A stretch of 64,000 nt of DNA, from assembly GCA_020916435.1 (NCBI GenBank), contig CM037094.1, positions 79,966,936 to 80,030,935 on the forward strand. Direction: 5' to 3'. The translations under genes were made by a program, and so were the position numbers. Positions 47,102 through 57,579 of the stretch are shown here, piece after piece. The notes under the pieces are model-generated. The model searched no databases, was not told the origin of the DNA, and saw nothing but the letters and a program-made list of their open reading frames with translations. Source of the stretch: Oxytropis ochrocephala (taxonomy: Eukaryota > Streptophyta > Magnoliopsida > Fabales > Fabaceae). Every line of letters starts with the position of its first letter. Position 1 is the stretch's first letter.

Positions 47102-47984
47102 TTAACCGTGCGATGCACGGGGAGGTGATTAACAGGCCTACAGATGTAATTTCGAAAAAACATCAACATTTTATAAGGGGGGTATAAAAATACGCAACAC
47201 ATATATATAAGACGAAGAGGCAACAATAGCCCTTGGTGCGATGACGCAACAATGTCGGTCCAAAAATATAGAGTGGAGGTATATTGGTAAACAGTGGGTA
47301 CAAAATGAGGGGTATATTTTGATAATAAAAAAAATGTTGGACAAAAAAAAAATTGTCAGGAGTATGTCGGTCCAAAAATATAGAGTGGGGGTATATTGGT
47401 AAATAGTGAGGTACAAAATGAGGGGTATATTGGTAAATGGTGGGGTACAAAATATAGAGTGGGGGTATGTCGGTCCAAAAATATAGAGTGAAGGTATATT
47501 GGTAAACAAGTGGGGTACAAATGAGGGGTATATTGGTAAATGGTGGGAATAAAATTTTCCCACCAAAAGTGGAAAAAAAGAGTGTTGGACAAAAAAAAAT
47601 TATCGAGAGTATGTCGATCCAAAAATATAGAGTGGGTGTATATTGGAGTGGGGTACAAAATGAGGGGTATATTGGTAAATGGTGGGAATAAAATTTTCCC
47701 ACCAAAAGTGGAAAAAAAAATAGTGTTGGACAAATAAAAAAATTTGTCGAGGTATTTCGGTCCAAAATATATATCGGGATATATTGGTAAGCAATGGGGT
47801 CAAAATGAGGGTCTATTGGTAAATGGTGGGGCACAAAATATAGAGTGGGGGTATGTCGGTCCAAAAATATAGAGTGGGGGTATATTGGTAAACAGTGGGG
47901 TACCAAATGAAGGGTATATTGGTAAATGGTGTGGAAAAAAAAAATTCACCACCAAAATGACGTTAGTGTATTATATAATAAGGA
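47102..47984 (-). mobile_element. Helitron H4, abutting H3
   Basis: Minus-strand start A|TCCTTATTATATAATACACT at 47984. 3' hairpin CCGTGCATCGCACGG, then TTAA at 47102, immediately followed by the TC start of H3. The first ~110 bp inside the 3' end (47107-47215) nearly match H3's (40867-40975). The interior is a tandem array. Confidence 0.6.
47255..47935. repeat. Complex tandem array in Helitron H4
   Basis: Repeats of GTCGGTCCAAAAATATAGAG, then TGGGGGTATATTGGTAAACA, with a variant GAGGGGTATATTGGTAAATG, and twice AATAAAATTTTCCCACCAAA. Units of about 75-160 bp are shuffled. The long minus-strand frames of YQYTPTLYF/FLDRHTP type come from this array and are not genes. Confidence 0.85.
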
Positions 47985-48570
47985 TAAGGATGATAATAAT
48001 ATAATAAATAAATGAAACCAACCTAAATACTACACACACGTCACTTTCTTTGTGACACACACATTAACAAGATGAAAACAAAATAGGAGGACCCAAACAC
48101 ATACAAAAATTTACCAATCTCACACACATGCATGCAGTGAAATGAAAAAGCTGATGAGTTTGAAGTTTGAACCAATATCTACTTTAAATTCATTTAACAA
48201 ATAATAATAATAACAACAACAATAACAATATAATAATAAAATCACAAAATGAAATAAAAGAATAGTGTGGTAGTGGAAAGTGGAAGAGATTAGTGGTAGG
48301 AGGATGAGGGAGTTTGGTGGTGAGGTGGTGTTGAGGGAGATGAGTTTTTGGTGGTGGGGTGGTGTTGTTGTAGTGGTGGTTGTTGTTCTTGTAGGGATGG
48401 TTGTAGCGGTGGTTGTTGTGTGGTTATGAGAGTGGTGGTTGTTGTTCTTGAAGTGATGGTTATGGTGGTGTTTGGGGAGATGATTTTTTGGTGGTTAATT
48501 ATGGAAGAGATTAGTGGTAGGAGAAGGAGGGAGTGTGGTGTTCAGAAATTTCTACTTTACTAGAATTAAA
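47985..48570. other. Low-complexity GGT-rich stretch
   Basis: TGGTGG/TTGTTG repeats from 48290 to 48540 and short AAT/AAC runs near 48200. The open frame 48348-48563 is a by-product. Confidence 0.6.
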
Positions 48571-48574
48571 AGCA

Positions 48575-48835
48575 TCAACCACTATCTTTGCGTCCATTTC
48601 AAAAATAATATCCTTAAAGCCAAATTCCCGAACCCAATTTGTTGTCAAATGTAAGCCCAAAGTTTCACCCAAAAGCACATCAGTCAAAGGGTAAACCAGT
48701 GAGTTTTGGCTCGAATGAAATTCCCTAAGTGATCATGGATACATAAGCTAATCCCAACTTTATTTTCAGTTAAAGAAAAAGAGGCATCAATATTGCATTT
48801 TACACTACCGCTGCGGGGCTTGCTCCAAGCTACGT
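48575..48835 (-). pseudogene. LINE RNase H (RVT_3) remnant
   Basis: Minus-strand reading gives WSKPRSGSVKCNIDASF, then GISLCIHDHLGNFIRAKTHW. After a frameshift it gives VLLGETLGLHLTTNWVREFG and DIIFEMDAKIVVDAF. This is the plant LINE C-terminal RNase H fold: the D of NIDA, the E of the helix and the D of EMDAK. Frameshifted and isolated. Confidence 0.8.
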
Positions 48836-49106
48836 CATTAGGATCAGGGTAAGAGCTGCTACTAGTGAGTTTTGGCTAGAGTGTTGAAGACCATTGGCTT
48901 TGTTGCCACAGCTTGAAATGAAAGTGGTGGATTGGTCTTTGACACCATGTTTCACAGGGGAATTTCAACAAACATGTTGCGGTCTCATGGCTCCCATGGC
49001 TTGATTTGAAAGGTGACAACACCTCAATTGATGATGGCAACAATTTGGCTATGCTTGAATCCCTATTTTGTGTGGTGGTTAAAATCGTTTTTCTCTTGTA
49101 CCTTCC

Positions 49107-49432
49107 TGAGATAGAATTATCTCAAATACGATAACTCAGGGATAAATTCCGAGAATTATCTCAATTCTTAGTAGGAAACTCAATGAGGAATGAATTTCGG
49201 TACTTAAGAAATGTGAAATGTAACAATGACCAGAGAGAGAGAGAAGGGAAGATTTCATTCACAATTTTTTGTTATCCTTTCATTTGCTCAATCTGGAGCT
49301 ATTTAAAGGCTCAACAAGCATAACGGTTACAACCTTTCATTTTCTCAATTAAGAGCTCACCACTTAACAGTTATTGTAATTGCAGAAATAATAAAGATGA
49401 TTAATAAAAGATGATTAATAAAACCTGTAACA
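49107..49432 (-). repeat. 3' LTR
   Basis: Starts TGTTACAGG on the minus strand and ends TATCTCA. Differs from the 5' LTR at about two positions (near 49158 and 49347). Confidence 0.95.
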
Positions 49433-49447
49433 ATACCCCCTCCTCCA
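49433..49447 (-). promoter_or_regulatory. Polypurine tract
   Basis: GGAGGAGGGGGTAT immediately upstream of the 3' LTR on the minus strand. Primes plus-strand DNA synthesis. Confidence 0.9.
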
Positions 49448-49454
49448 CCACACA

Positions 49455-49795
49455 CTTGTCCTCAAGTGTGGAAATTAGGAAACTTCTTCAAAAAATCGTA
49501 GTAAAATTCCCAAGTAGCGTGAGTGGCAGGTTCTCCTTTCCATTTTACCAAAGACCTTAGTGGCGGTGAGTGCCTTCTCTTAACCATTTTGCGTTCCAAA
49601 ATGGTTTTAGTTCCTTAGCGAGGAGCCGCGCAAAGTTGGATCGATGCAAGGCGGAAATTTTGTCGGTAGTTGTAGGGTTCAAGCACAATTTCAATTGAGA
49701 AACATGGAACACATTATGGATTGATGCCTCAGGGGGCAATTCAAGTTGATAAGCCACAGAGCCAATTTCATCCAAAGATTTTATAAGGCCCATAG
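49455..49795 (-). pseudogene. Integrase C terminus with chromodomain
   Basis: SVAYQLELPPEASIHNVFHV (49740-49680) is the conserved integrase tail. A second frame then reads SLVKWKGEPATHATWE and FLKKFPNFHT before a stop. VKWKG....TWE is the chromodomain core that directs integration to particular chromatin. A shift at about 49600 separates the pieces. Confidence 0.85.
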
Positions 49796-51397
49796 AACTT
49801 AGGCATGAGCTTGTGTAATAAATTCTGCCTCACAGTAGCTTGCCTATATGGTTGGAGTTTAAGATAAACCATGTCACCAATATTAAAGGTTCTGTCACTC
49901 CTATGTTTATTGGCTTGTTGAGTCATTCTATTTTGAGCTCGGAGCAAATGAAACTTCAGCAATTGAATGACAACATCACGTGCACTCAGTGATCTGTCCA
50001 CAACAGGATTGGATGCTTCACCTGGTAAATAGGGTAGATGTATTGGAGGAGGTTGGCCATACACTACCTCAAAAGGAGTAGAATTGATAGAGGTGTGATA
50101 GTTTGTATTATACCACCATTCGGCCAATGATAGCCACTGGAACCAAGAAGAAGGTTTGTCTGCACACATGCACCTTAAGTAGGTTTCTAGACATTTATTC
50201 ACCACCTGCAATCGACCATCCGAGTGAGGATGATATCTGATGGACTTGTTAAGGGCTACTCCTTGTAGTTGAAATAATTCCTTCCATATCTTGCTCAAGA
50301 ATATAGGATCTCTGTCACTTGTTATGGAAGATGGCATCCCATGGAGTTTGAATACATTGTCAAGGAACAATTGAGCAACATCAAGTGCAGTATAAGGATG
50401 GGATAAAGCCATGAAATGGGCATATTTACTTAGTCTATCCACAACTACTAGGATAACCTGTTTCTTTGAAGAGCTAGGCAAGCCTTCAATGAAATCCAAG
50501 CTAATTGCATCCCAAATACGGTTAGGAATAGGTAAGGGGTGAATTAAACCTGGTGAAGTAAACCAGTCGTTTGCACCTTTGGCATGTATCGCACATTCTG
50601 ACATAATATTGAATATCTTTATTCATTCCTTTCCAATAAAACAATGATTTAATTCTGGCAGCTGTAACATCGCGGCCTGAATGGCCCCCAGTAGGTGAAT
50701 CATGCAACCAATTCATGATGATGGACTTGAGTTGTGGATCAGAACCAATGACCAATTTGCCTTTCCTCCTTAATTCATTTCTGCACCAAGAGTATTTAGG
50801 ATGAGAAGTAGGTTTCTGCTGCAATGTAGTGATTAAATTCTGAAGTGTAACATCGGTGGTCCATGAGGCTTTGATTTGTTCCAATAGATCCTCTTGGGCA
50901 TTATTCAACAGAAGTGGTAACAGCTCTGCTCCTGATTTCCTTGAAAGAGCATCAGCTGCAACATTCTCAGATCCTTCCTTATAATGTATCTCAAAATCAT
51001 ATCCCATGAGCTTAGCCATCCACACTTGTTGAAAAGGTGTATTAAGCCTCTGTTCAAGCATAAACTTGATACTTTTCTGATCTGTTTTAATAATGAAGTG
51101 TCTGTAAGCCAAGTATGTACTCCATTTTTGAATTGCATATACAATTGCAAATAGCTCTCGCTCATAAATGGACATAGCTTGTTGTTTGGGACCGAGGGCT
51201 TTACTGATGTAAGCAATTGGGTGTTGTTTTTGCATAAGGACAGCACCTATGCCTTTGCCCGATGCATCAGTTTCTAAAACAAATGGCTCATTGAAATCTG
51301 GGAGGGCCAAGACAGGTGCAGATATAAGGGCAGTTTTCAAATCATGGAATGCTTGGGTAGCACTAGGGGACCATTGAAATGAATCTTTCTTCAACAT
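49768..51397 (-). pseudogene. RNase H and integrase regions of pol
   Basis: Frame 51397-50522 holds the RT-linked RNase H (FVLETDASGKGIGAVLMQ; YERELFAIVYAI; QKSIKFMLEQ) and the integrase zinc-binding part (SPTGGHSGRDVTAARI, CDTCQRCK). A frame change near 50590 enters 50604-49768 with the DDE core: ISLDFIEGLPSSSKKQVILV, SITSDRDPIFLSKIWKELF and a later E in VVNKCLETYLRCM. The domains are well kept, but pol is not a single frame. Confidence 0.9.
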
Positions 51398-51399
51398 AT

Positions 51400-52913
51400 C
51401 AGTAAGAGGTTTGGCAATTTTGCCATAATCTTTGACAAATCTCCTATAATAGCCAGCTAGGCCTAGAAATCCTCGTAATTTCTTAATTGAGTCAGGGAGA
51501 GGCCAAGAAGAAAGCGCTTGTGTATTTTCTAGTGCGTGGTGGAAACGCCCTCTTTAGTAATAAAATGGCCAAGGTATTCAACCCTTGGTGTGGCAAAGCA
51601 ACATTTTTCCTTTCTAAGAAAGAGTTTGTTGTCTCTTAGAATCTGAAAGACCTTAGCAAGGTGAGAGGCATGTTGGTGTAGTGAGGAGCTATAGACTAAA
51701 ATGTCATCAAAAACACAATGACAAACTTCCTCAAATAATCTTGAAACAATCTATTCATTAAGGCCCTAAAAGATGCAGTGCATTGGTGAGCCCAAAAGGC
51801 ATGACCAAGTATTCAAAGTGTCGGCAGATGTTTTGAAATTTGTTTTGTATTCCTCTCCTCGGCCATTCTCACTTGGTGGTACCCTGATTGCAAATCCAGT
51901 TTGGAATAGATCACCGAACCCCCTAGTTCATCCATTAAGTCCTCAATCAAAGGAATAGGGAATTTATCTTTCAGTGTGAGTTGATTTAGCCTTCTATAGT
52001 CCACACATAGACGCCATTGACCCCCCTTCTTTCTAACTAAGACCACTGGTGAAGCAAATGGGCTATTACTATGTTGTATCCAACCCTTATCAAGCATTTC
52101 CCCAACTAAACCATCAACTATATCTTTTTGCACAGTCGAGTATCTGTATGGCGTTAGATTAAAAGGAGTGGTACCTTCTTTGAGAGGGACTTTGTGATCA
52201 AAACCAAACCGTGTAGGAGGTAAGTCTGTAGGACTCACAAATATATCAGAATAGATGAGTAGTAGTTGCTCAATCTCAGTAGGTACTGTATGGTCAGCAT
52301 GTAATTGAAAACAAGAGGGTGGTGTAGTGCTTACCATATCAACATTGAGGAAACATAATTGAGCCCCTTGTTGTATGGTTTGATTGAAATTCTTGTTGCT
52401 AATGACTTTGAGACCATTCTGCTTTGCACCCCTTAAGACAAATCTTCTACCCTCAAACTTGAACTCCATTTTCAGAGCATTGAAATCCCAAAGAATAGGC
52501 CCGAGAGACTTGAGGAAAGGAATTCCTAGTATGAGGTCATAACAACCAAGTGGCAAAACCACTACATCAACTACAAACGTGGTTTGCTGCAATTGGCAAG
52601 TGAAATTTCTGCATATATAGGGAGCCTGTATCTTGTTACCACCACCTGCAGTGACCGTCATTGGTGTAACAGGTTCGAGTTTGCAGCCTAGCTTCTTAGC
52701 CACTTCCAAGTCTAGGAAGTTGTGAGTACTACCACTATCAAGGAGGATGTGCAGTGTCTTTTGGTTATGGGAGCCACAGACTTTCATTGTCCGATAAGAG
52801 GAAGGCCGCTTAATGCATGTAAAGAGAGTGAATGTCTTCACCATGAATTTCAATACCCTCGGATGTGTTGTTTGGAGAATTTTCAGTACTTGAGAGGTTT
52901 TCCTCATCATCAA
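51400..52913 (-). pseudogene. Protease and reverse transcriptase regions of pol
   Basis: Frame 52913-51813: retroviral-type aspartic protease (ILLDSGSTHNFLDLEVAKKL, DSG active site; LILGIPFLKSLGP) followed by RT (KKGGQWRLCVDYRRLNQLT; VIYSKLDLQSGYHQVRM, with catalytic D in LDL). From about 51830 there are shifts and stops. The catalytic box reads VFDDILVYSSSLHQHASHLA at 51720-51670 in another frame. Downstream PRVEYLGHFIT is recognisable. RT is therefore non-functional as read. Confidence 0.9.
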
Positions 52914-52924
52914 GTTCCATGACC

Positions 52925-53918
52925 ATTACTTGGAGTGCGTTTGTGTTTAAATTGATGGCCAGGAGTGAAGGTTTCATCACAATACATACAAAGGCCTTTT
53001 TCCTTTCTTTCGGACATTTCAGCCGGTGAGTATAGTCTAGGTGTTTTCTGGTTTACTGGATTAGATGTTTGGGGTGTATTTGTGGTGGGTGTGGTGAGTG
53101 TGGTGGCTGTAGGGGGTGTTGGTAGCAGAGGTTTTTGGTAGTTATTTCGAATTTGTTTCTGATGAATGAGGTTTGGGATTTGGTAGTGGTTTTAGAGGAA
53201 TTGGTTGATAGTTTAGAAGCTTCATGGAATTTGGCTAGTCTTCCAGCATGAATTACATTGGTAGGGTGGAACATCCGAACATGCATTTGGGTTGTAGTCT
53301 CTAAACCAGCTAGGAAAATGCTAAGGAATTGCTCAGGGAATAGAGTTACTTGCGTAGAAGCTAATTCAAAAGCATCTAGGTATTCTTGCACACTCCCGGT
53401 ATGTTTTACTTGAATCAATTCAGCTAAGTGATCCTCAAATACTTCACCAAATCGTTGAGTAACATCTACCACATATTCTGTCCAGCTAGGGTAGATATTA
53501 AATTTGGATTTCATATAGTTCACATGCCATTGAAGAGCAGGTCCTTCTAAATGAATTGAAGCAAGCCTTACCTTGGCATCTTCGGGAGTAACATCCAGAG
53601 CGAAGAATTGATCACATTTGTAGAACCATTTTTTCATCTTCTGCCGTTAGTTGAAGCGAGGAAATCAACCTTTGAGATGCGAGTTGCATAAGGTTGCGTG
53701 CGGCCATCATTGCGAGGTGGTTTGGGAAATCGGTGACGATTTGAAGAGTTTTCTTCATCATCTGAATTCTGAGTAATTACGAGCTTACGGATTTCCTCCA
53801 TACCTGCAGTGAGTATGTCTAAACGAGTGTTCACCTCCATGTGAACAGATTCCACCTTCTTGTCAAGGTCAGAGATTGAATTTGCGTGTAAAGTCATGGT
53901 GCCAAGGATCGAGAACAA
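52925..53918 (-). pseudogene. gag with zinc knuckle
   Basis: 53918-53634 encodes the N terminus (LDKKVESVHMEVNTRLDIL coiled-coil). 53637-53053 is the retrotransposon gag core (WFYKCDQFFALDVTPEDAKV, GPALQWHVNYMKS, GSVQEYLDAFELAST). About 53020-52940 has the Reina-type finger KGLCMYCDETFTPGHQFKHK. A frameshift at about 53640 splits the N terminus from the core, where an RFNG-like motif is normally found. Confidence 0.85.
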
Positions 53919-53927
53919 TTGATACCA
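53912..53927 (-). promoter_or_regulatory. Primer-binding site (initiator Met tRNA type)
   Basis: TGGTATCAATTG just inside the 5' LTR on the minus strand. TGGTATCA is complementary to the 3' end of the plant initiator Met tRNA; the match after 8 nt is poor. Confidence 0.75.
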
Positions 53928-53929
53928 AT

Positions 53930-54255
53930 TGAGATAGAATTATCTCAAATACGATAACTCAGGGATAAATTTCGAGAATTATCTCAATTCTTAGTAGGAA
54001 ACTCAATGAGGAATGAATTTCGGTACTTAAGAAATGTGAAATGTAACAATGACCAGAGAGAGAGAGAAGGGAAGATTTCATTCACAATTTTTTGTTATCC
54101 TTTCATTTGCTCAATCTGGAGCTATTTAAAGGCTCAACAAGCATAACGGTTACAACCTTTCATTTGCTCAATTAAGAGCTCACCACTTAACAGTTATTGT
54201 AATTGCAGAAATAATAAAGATGATTAATAAAAGATGATTAATAAAACCTGTAACA
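53930..54255 (-). repeat. 5' LTR
   Basis: Partner of 49107-49432. Contains the promoter for the element, with a GAGAGAGAGAGA tract. Confidence 0.95.
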
Positions 54256-54699
54256 CTTCCAATCATGCCTTTTGTGATGACATTTTTTCGGTAATTTGTT
54301 CTGCCATCAAAGATGCGTTTGAGAGCAAAGCTGTCGAGCATGGACCAATCTGCACTAGCATTTGATTTCCTTCCATCTTCACTGGTGGTTGACTTCCTTT
54401 GGTGAACCAGCTCTCTTTGTCTGATTCTGGTTGAACCGTACCACTTTCTCTGAGTCTGTGAGAGCAGCGTTTGTCGATTTCGAAATCGAAAGCGCATCGT
54501 CCGTCGAATCAATAGCGTCAAACTCCTCTTGCAACAGCTCCAGAATTCTAGCACTTGACTGCTTTATCTCTTGTGTGGATTTTGCTAGACATTGTTCAAT
54601 ATCTCTATACGAATCAGCCATTGAAGACTTGAATTCAGACAGAAGTTGTCGTGTCGTCTCTAAATCTGATTTCACAACACCACAGAGAGACATGTGGTG

Positions 54700-54779
54700 T
54701 TTTACTCTCTATCTCTCTCTAAATTACTCTCTACACTCTCTATCTCTCTCTTAAAATACATAAAATAATATATTAATAT

Positions 54780-54813
<34 letters not shown>

Positions 54814-54815
54814 AA
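54700..54815. repeat. (CT)n/(GA)n rich leader
   Basis: CTCTCTATCTCTCTC blocks and a (GA)n run at 54784-54811, just upstream of the ATG at 54693 on the minus strand. May be a 5' UTR. Confidence 0.6.
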
Positions 54816-54959
54816 AATAAGAGATATGATATAAATTTAAGAGAGGGATAGAGAGTGTAAAAAGTGATTTAGAGAGAATTGCATGGGAGGATCCAAATCC
54901 AATGTGCTTCTCTATTGAAGATGTGAAAAAGTCTAGTTTGCCGCAAATGGAAAATGTGT

Positions 54960-55380
54960 AGAGAGCAACCTAGAAACGTAACCAAGGCATCCAATGTCAT
55001 TTAGTTTTTCTTTTTGTCAAATTCTTATTTTTAAATTAAATTTGTATTGTATTGTGTCTTTTTTTGTAGTTCTGACTTCTATTTTTAATATTTTATATCC
55101 TTTTATCTATTTTTTGTACTTTTGGATATTAATAATTTGTAGTATAAAAGAGTTAGTAAAAATAAATCCATTTTGATTATTTTTCTACTTATTTTGGCTT
55201 TTTTTAGTAAATGAATAAACAATAAAAAATGGTGTAAATACCAAAAACTAAAAATTCGATATTATTTTATTTTTTTTACGAATTTTTAAATTAGTCGAAC
55301 AAAATTAGGGTATAACACTCCATAATTGGCGGCTAGGAAAGGGACCCTAGGAGAGCCTTCGGAACTCTAGCATTTTGGTC
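54960..55380. other. Unassigned AT-rich sequence
   Basis: No gene or TE terminus recognised. Confidence 0.3.
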
Positions 55381-55384
55381 ATTT

Positions 55385-55550
55385 CTTATTCAATTCTTGC
55401 TTCATTAATTATTTAGACAATCACTTGAACAATATATATTCTTATAATAATTTCCTTAACATTTAATATATTTTTAATTAAACACATTGTTAGTTTAAAA
55501 TGAATAAAACATCACTTATTATACATAAAAAATCAATTAATAGTTGTGTT
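55385..55550. repeat. Third partial copy of the tandem segment's distal end
   Basis: CTTCATTAATTATTTAGACA, CATTTAATATA and AATCAATTAATAGTT are shared with 14390-14535 and 37065-37215. Only this end of the segment is present; no zipper exons lie nearby. Confidence 0.7.
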
Positions 55551-55905
55551 CTTGTCTATTTCCTATGCGGAAGTAGACCGAACACAATATTTAACATAAT
55601 ATGCTATAATCATCATAAAATAGTGTGAACTGAGTAAGAAATGGGGAGAATGAACTCTGGTCCTTTTCAGTGGCCTTATTGGACTGTTTTTATAGTACAA
55701 TGGTGATAATCGTCACTTATTACACATGATGGCCTGATTTGACCGTTACAAAGACAAAGGATACCTTTAATGGTGATGTTGATTGTCATTATGGAGGTCG
55801 AGCAGGTCTGGTCTGGATAGGTGAATTCTTCTTTCTTCAGCTAAGCAGAGAAGAGGCCGAGCTCTTGTATATACAGGTCGGTCTGGTTGGGAATAAGTTG
55901 TAATA

Positions 55906-56011
55906 TACTCCCTCTATCCAAAAATATAAGCACGAAAAATGCATGTATATGAATTAAATTTAGTCCAGAAACATGTACTTTTCGTAGTTATATTTTGGGA
56001 GCGAGGTAGTA
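55906..56011. mobile_element. Stowaway-like MITE
   Basis: TACTCCCTCTATCCAAAAAT left, TATTTTGGGAGCGAGGTAGTA right: inverted Stowaway termini flanked by TA. Confidence 0.85.
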
Positions 56012-56460
56012 CTTTTTTAAAAATTGACTAAAAATTTGAGTTATTTCATGTTTAATTACTTTCCTATAAGTTTGTCAAAAAAAATACTTTTCTATAAAAA
56101 CATGTAAAGTGTTACGAATATTACAATTGGATGTCTACTACCCTTATATCATCATCTTGTGTATGTGGTGTTTTATGAGTGGTTACTCACTTGCCAGTCT
56201 CCATCCTATAAATAGAGTTCACCCTTATATGTAGAGACTTACACTTGAAGAGAAATACTAAGACTCCCATTTTCTCTCCTCTCATTCTCTGATTCTTCTT
56301 TCTTTGGGTACTATTGGTTCTTGGGTACTACTACTTTGCATTTGTGCATGAACAGGATCCGAAAGTGTATTTTTTTTGTCCATGCTCAGATTTTATAAAA
56401 ATGCCAGCGATACATTTTCCTTAGTTTTTCTTATCCAGAAATCTAGCTTCATCCATTTAT
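56012..56460 (+). other. LTR- or promoter-like stretch
   Basis: TATA-like CCTATAAATAGAG (56206-56218), then a CT-rich leader and GGGTACTA repeats. It looks like a plant promoter or a solo LTR (possibly beginning TGTTACGAATATTACAA). No ORF or duplication confirms either. Confidence 0.35.
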
Positions 56461-56475
56461 AACAGTGCCTAGTAT

Positions 56476-57060
56476 TTTTTTTAGATAAGCGAGAATTCAT
56501 TGAAAGAAGCACAAGCTGTGCCCAACCTTTACAATGGAAGGGGGAGGGCCTCCTCAAAACCCCCTAAGCCAAAACCCATTGGGAAAAAGACTTAGGAGGA
56601 AAAAAGAGTACCTCACACGAGAACCGTGCACACAGTGGAAAAAACAATCCTAGTCAACTGCTTCTCCCCCTACTACGAATTAGTTTATTATTACAGTACA
56701 TAAGTGAATTACAACATTGAGAAACAGCCCAACGGGCAATTGTACCACTCCGCCCAAATCGCCATGCAATTCCTTCCTCTCCTTGCCTTAAACCAGCTCC
56801 AAACTATATCTTTAATTCCCCCTAAAATAACTGAGACGGACTCCACCTCCCCTCTGAAAATTACCTTATTCTGGTGCATCCAAAGTTTCCAAATGACTGC
56901 CATCCAGATAAGATGTTTGACGCCTCTTTGCCGCTTTCCTTTCACCAGGTCCCGAACTCCATAAAATGAGTAATAATATTGTCAGTATCACAAACCGCAG
57001 CACCAATCCAAGAAAAAACTCTCCTCCATATATCTTTGGCAACACCACCTCGTTATGTTA
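56476..57060 (-). mobile_element. LINE 3' fragment
   Basis: Reverse poly-T/AGATAAGCGAG tail at 56476. Minus-strand frames read VKHLIWMAVIWKLWMHQNKV and VVLPKIYGGEFFLGLVLR with frame changes. Same family as 31687-32072. Target duplication not resolved. Confidence 0.8.
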
Positions 57061-57579
57061 TCAACACGCGTTCTTCTTCTAGGTGGGATGAAGAATGACA
57101 TGCACTTAATTAATTAAGTCATAAAAATTCAAGCAGAAAGTATATCATTTTCCTACTTTCTATTTATGGCTGTGGTTGATAATAGTGGACATGTTTTGCG
57201 AACCCGACATAACCGACCCGAACCGAAAAAGGAAAAGAAAAGAATGGGCGGTTTGTTTAGTAATTCGGTTAAGAAGTGGCCCAATTCGGTGTGTTTATGG
57301 ACAGTAATGGTCGGTGGCGGTGGGCTCTCTCAAACCCAACTATAACCGAACCCGACCGGCCCAAGGAGTTAAACGCAGACATAAGACGCAGTCGTTTTTC
57401 AACACAGCATAAACAAAAACACAACACCACTCACGCAACCGCTTCTCACTTTCACTCTCACTAAAACATGAAACCCTAGTAGAGAACTCGTCTCTCATCT
57501 TCTCCAACGAAACCCTAGCCGCAACTCACCACCCTATCCATCCATCTCCGACGAAACCCCACAACGAACGAAACCATCA

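Larger units (their letters stand above)
49107..54255 (-). mobile_element. Ty3/gypsy LTR retrotransposon (Reina-like chromovirus)
   Basis: The LTRs are 49107-49432 and 53930-54255 (326 bp each, TG...CA), flanked by 5-bp duplication CTTCC (49102-49106, 54256-54260). Order on the minus strand is gag, protease, RT, RNase H, integrase, chromodomain, i.e. Ty3/gypsy. Small size, short LTRs and a C-terminal chromodomain suggest the Reina clade. I counted about two differences between the LTRs, so it inserted recently. Gag and RT nevertheless carry frameshifts. Confidence 0.95.
48876..54693 (-). pseudogene. Unidentified reading frame split by the gypsy element
   Basis: From ATG at 54693 the minus-strand frame runs about 104 codons with a polar helical pattern (SDLETTRQLLSEFKSSMADS, SARILELLQEEFDAIDS). 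A one-base shift near 54380 leads into ADWSMLDSFALKRIFDGRTN. At the TSD it meets the LTR retrotransposon. Joining 54256 to 49101 keeps the frame open (GMIGRYKRKTILTTTQ) for another 70 codons to a stop at 48876. So an exon or ORF of about 220 codons was disrupted. A CT-rich leader lies upstream (54700-54815). I do not recognise the family. It could be a host gene exon or another element's protein. Confidence 0.45.

Noticed and set aside
47163..47906. 247-codon minus-strand frame with IYPHSIFLDRHTP repeats
   Set aside because: Translation of the Helitron tandem array; all three frames stay open, as expected from the repeat rather than selection.
54431..54754. 107-codon plus-strand frame
   Set aside because: Antisense shadow of the better-supported minus-strand frame starting at 54693.
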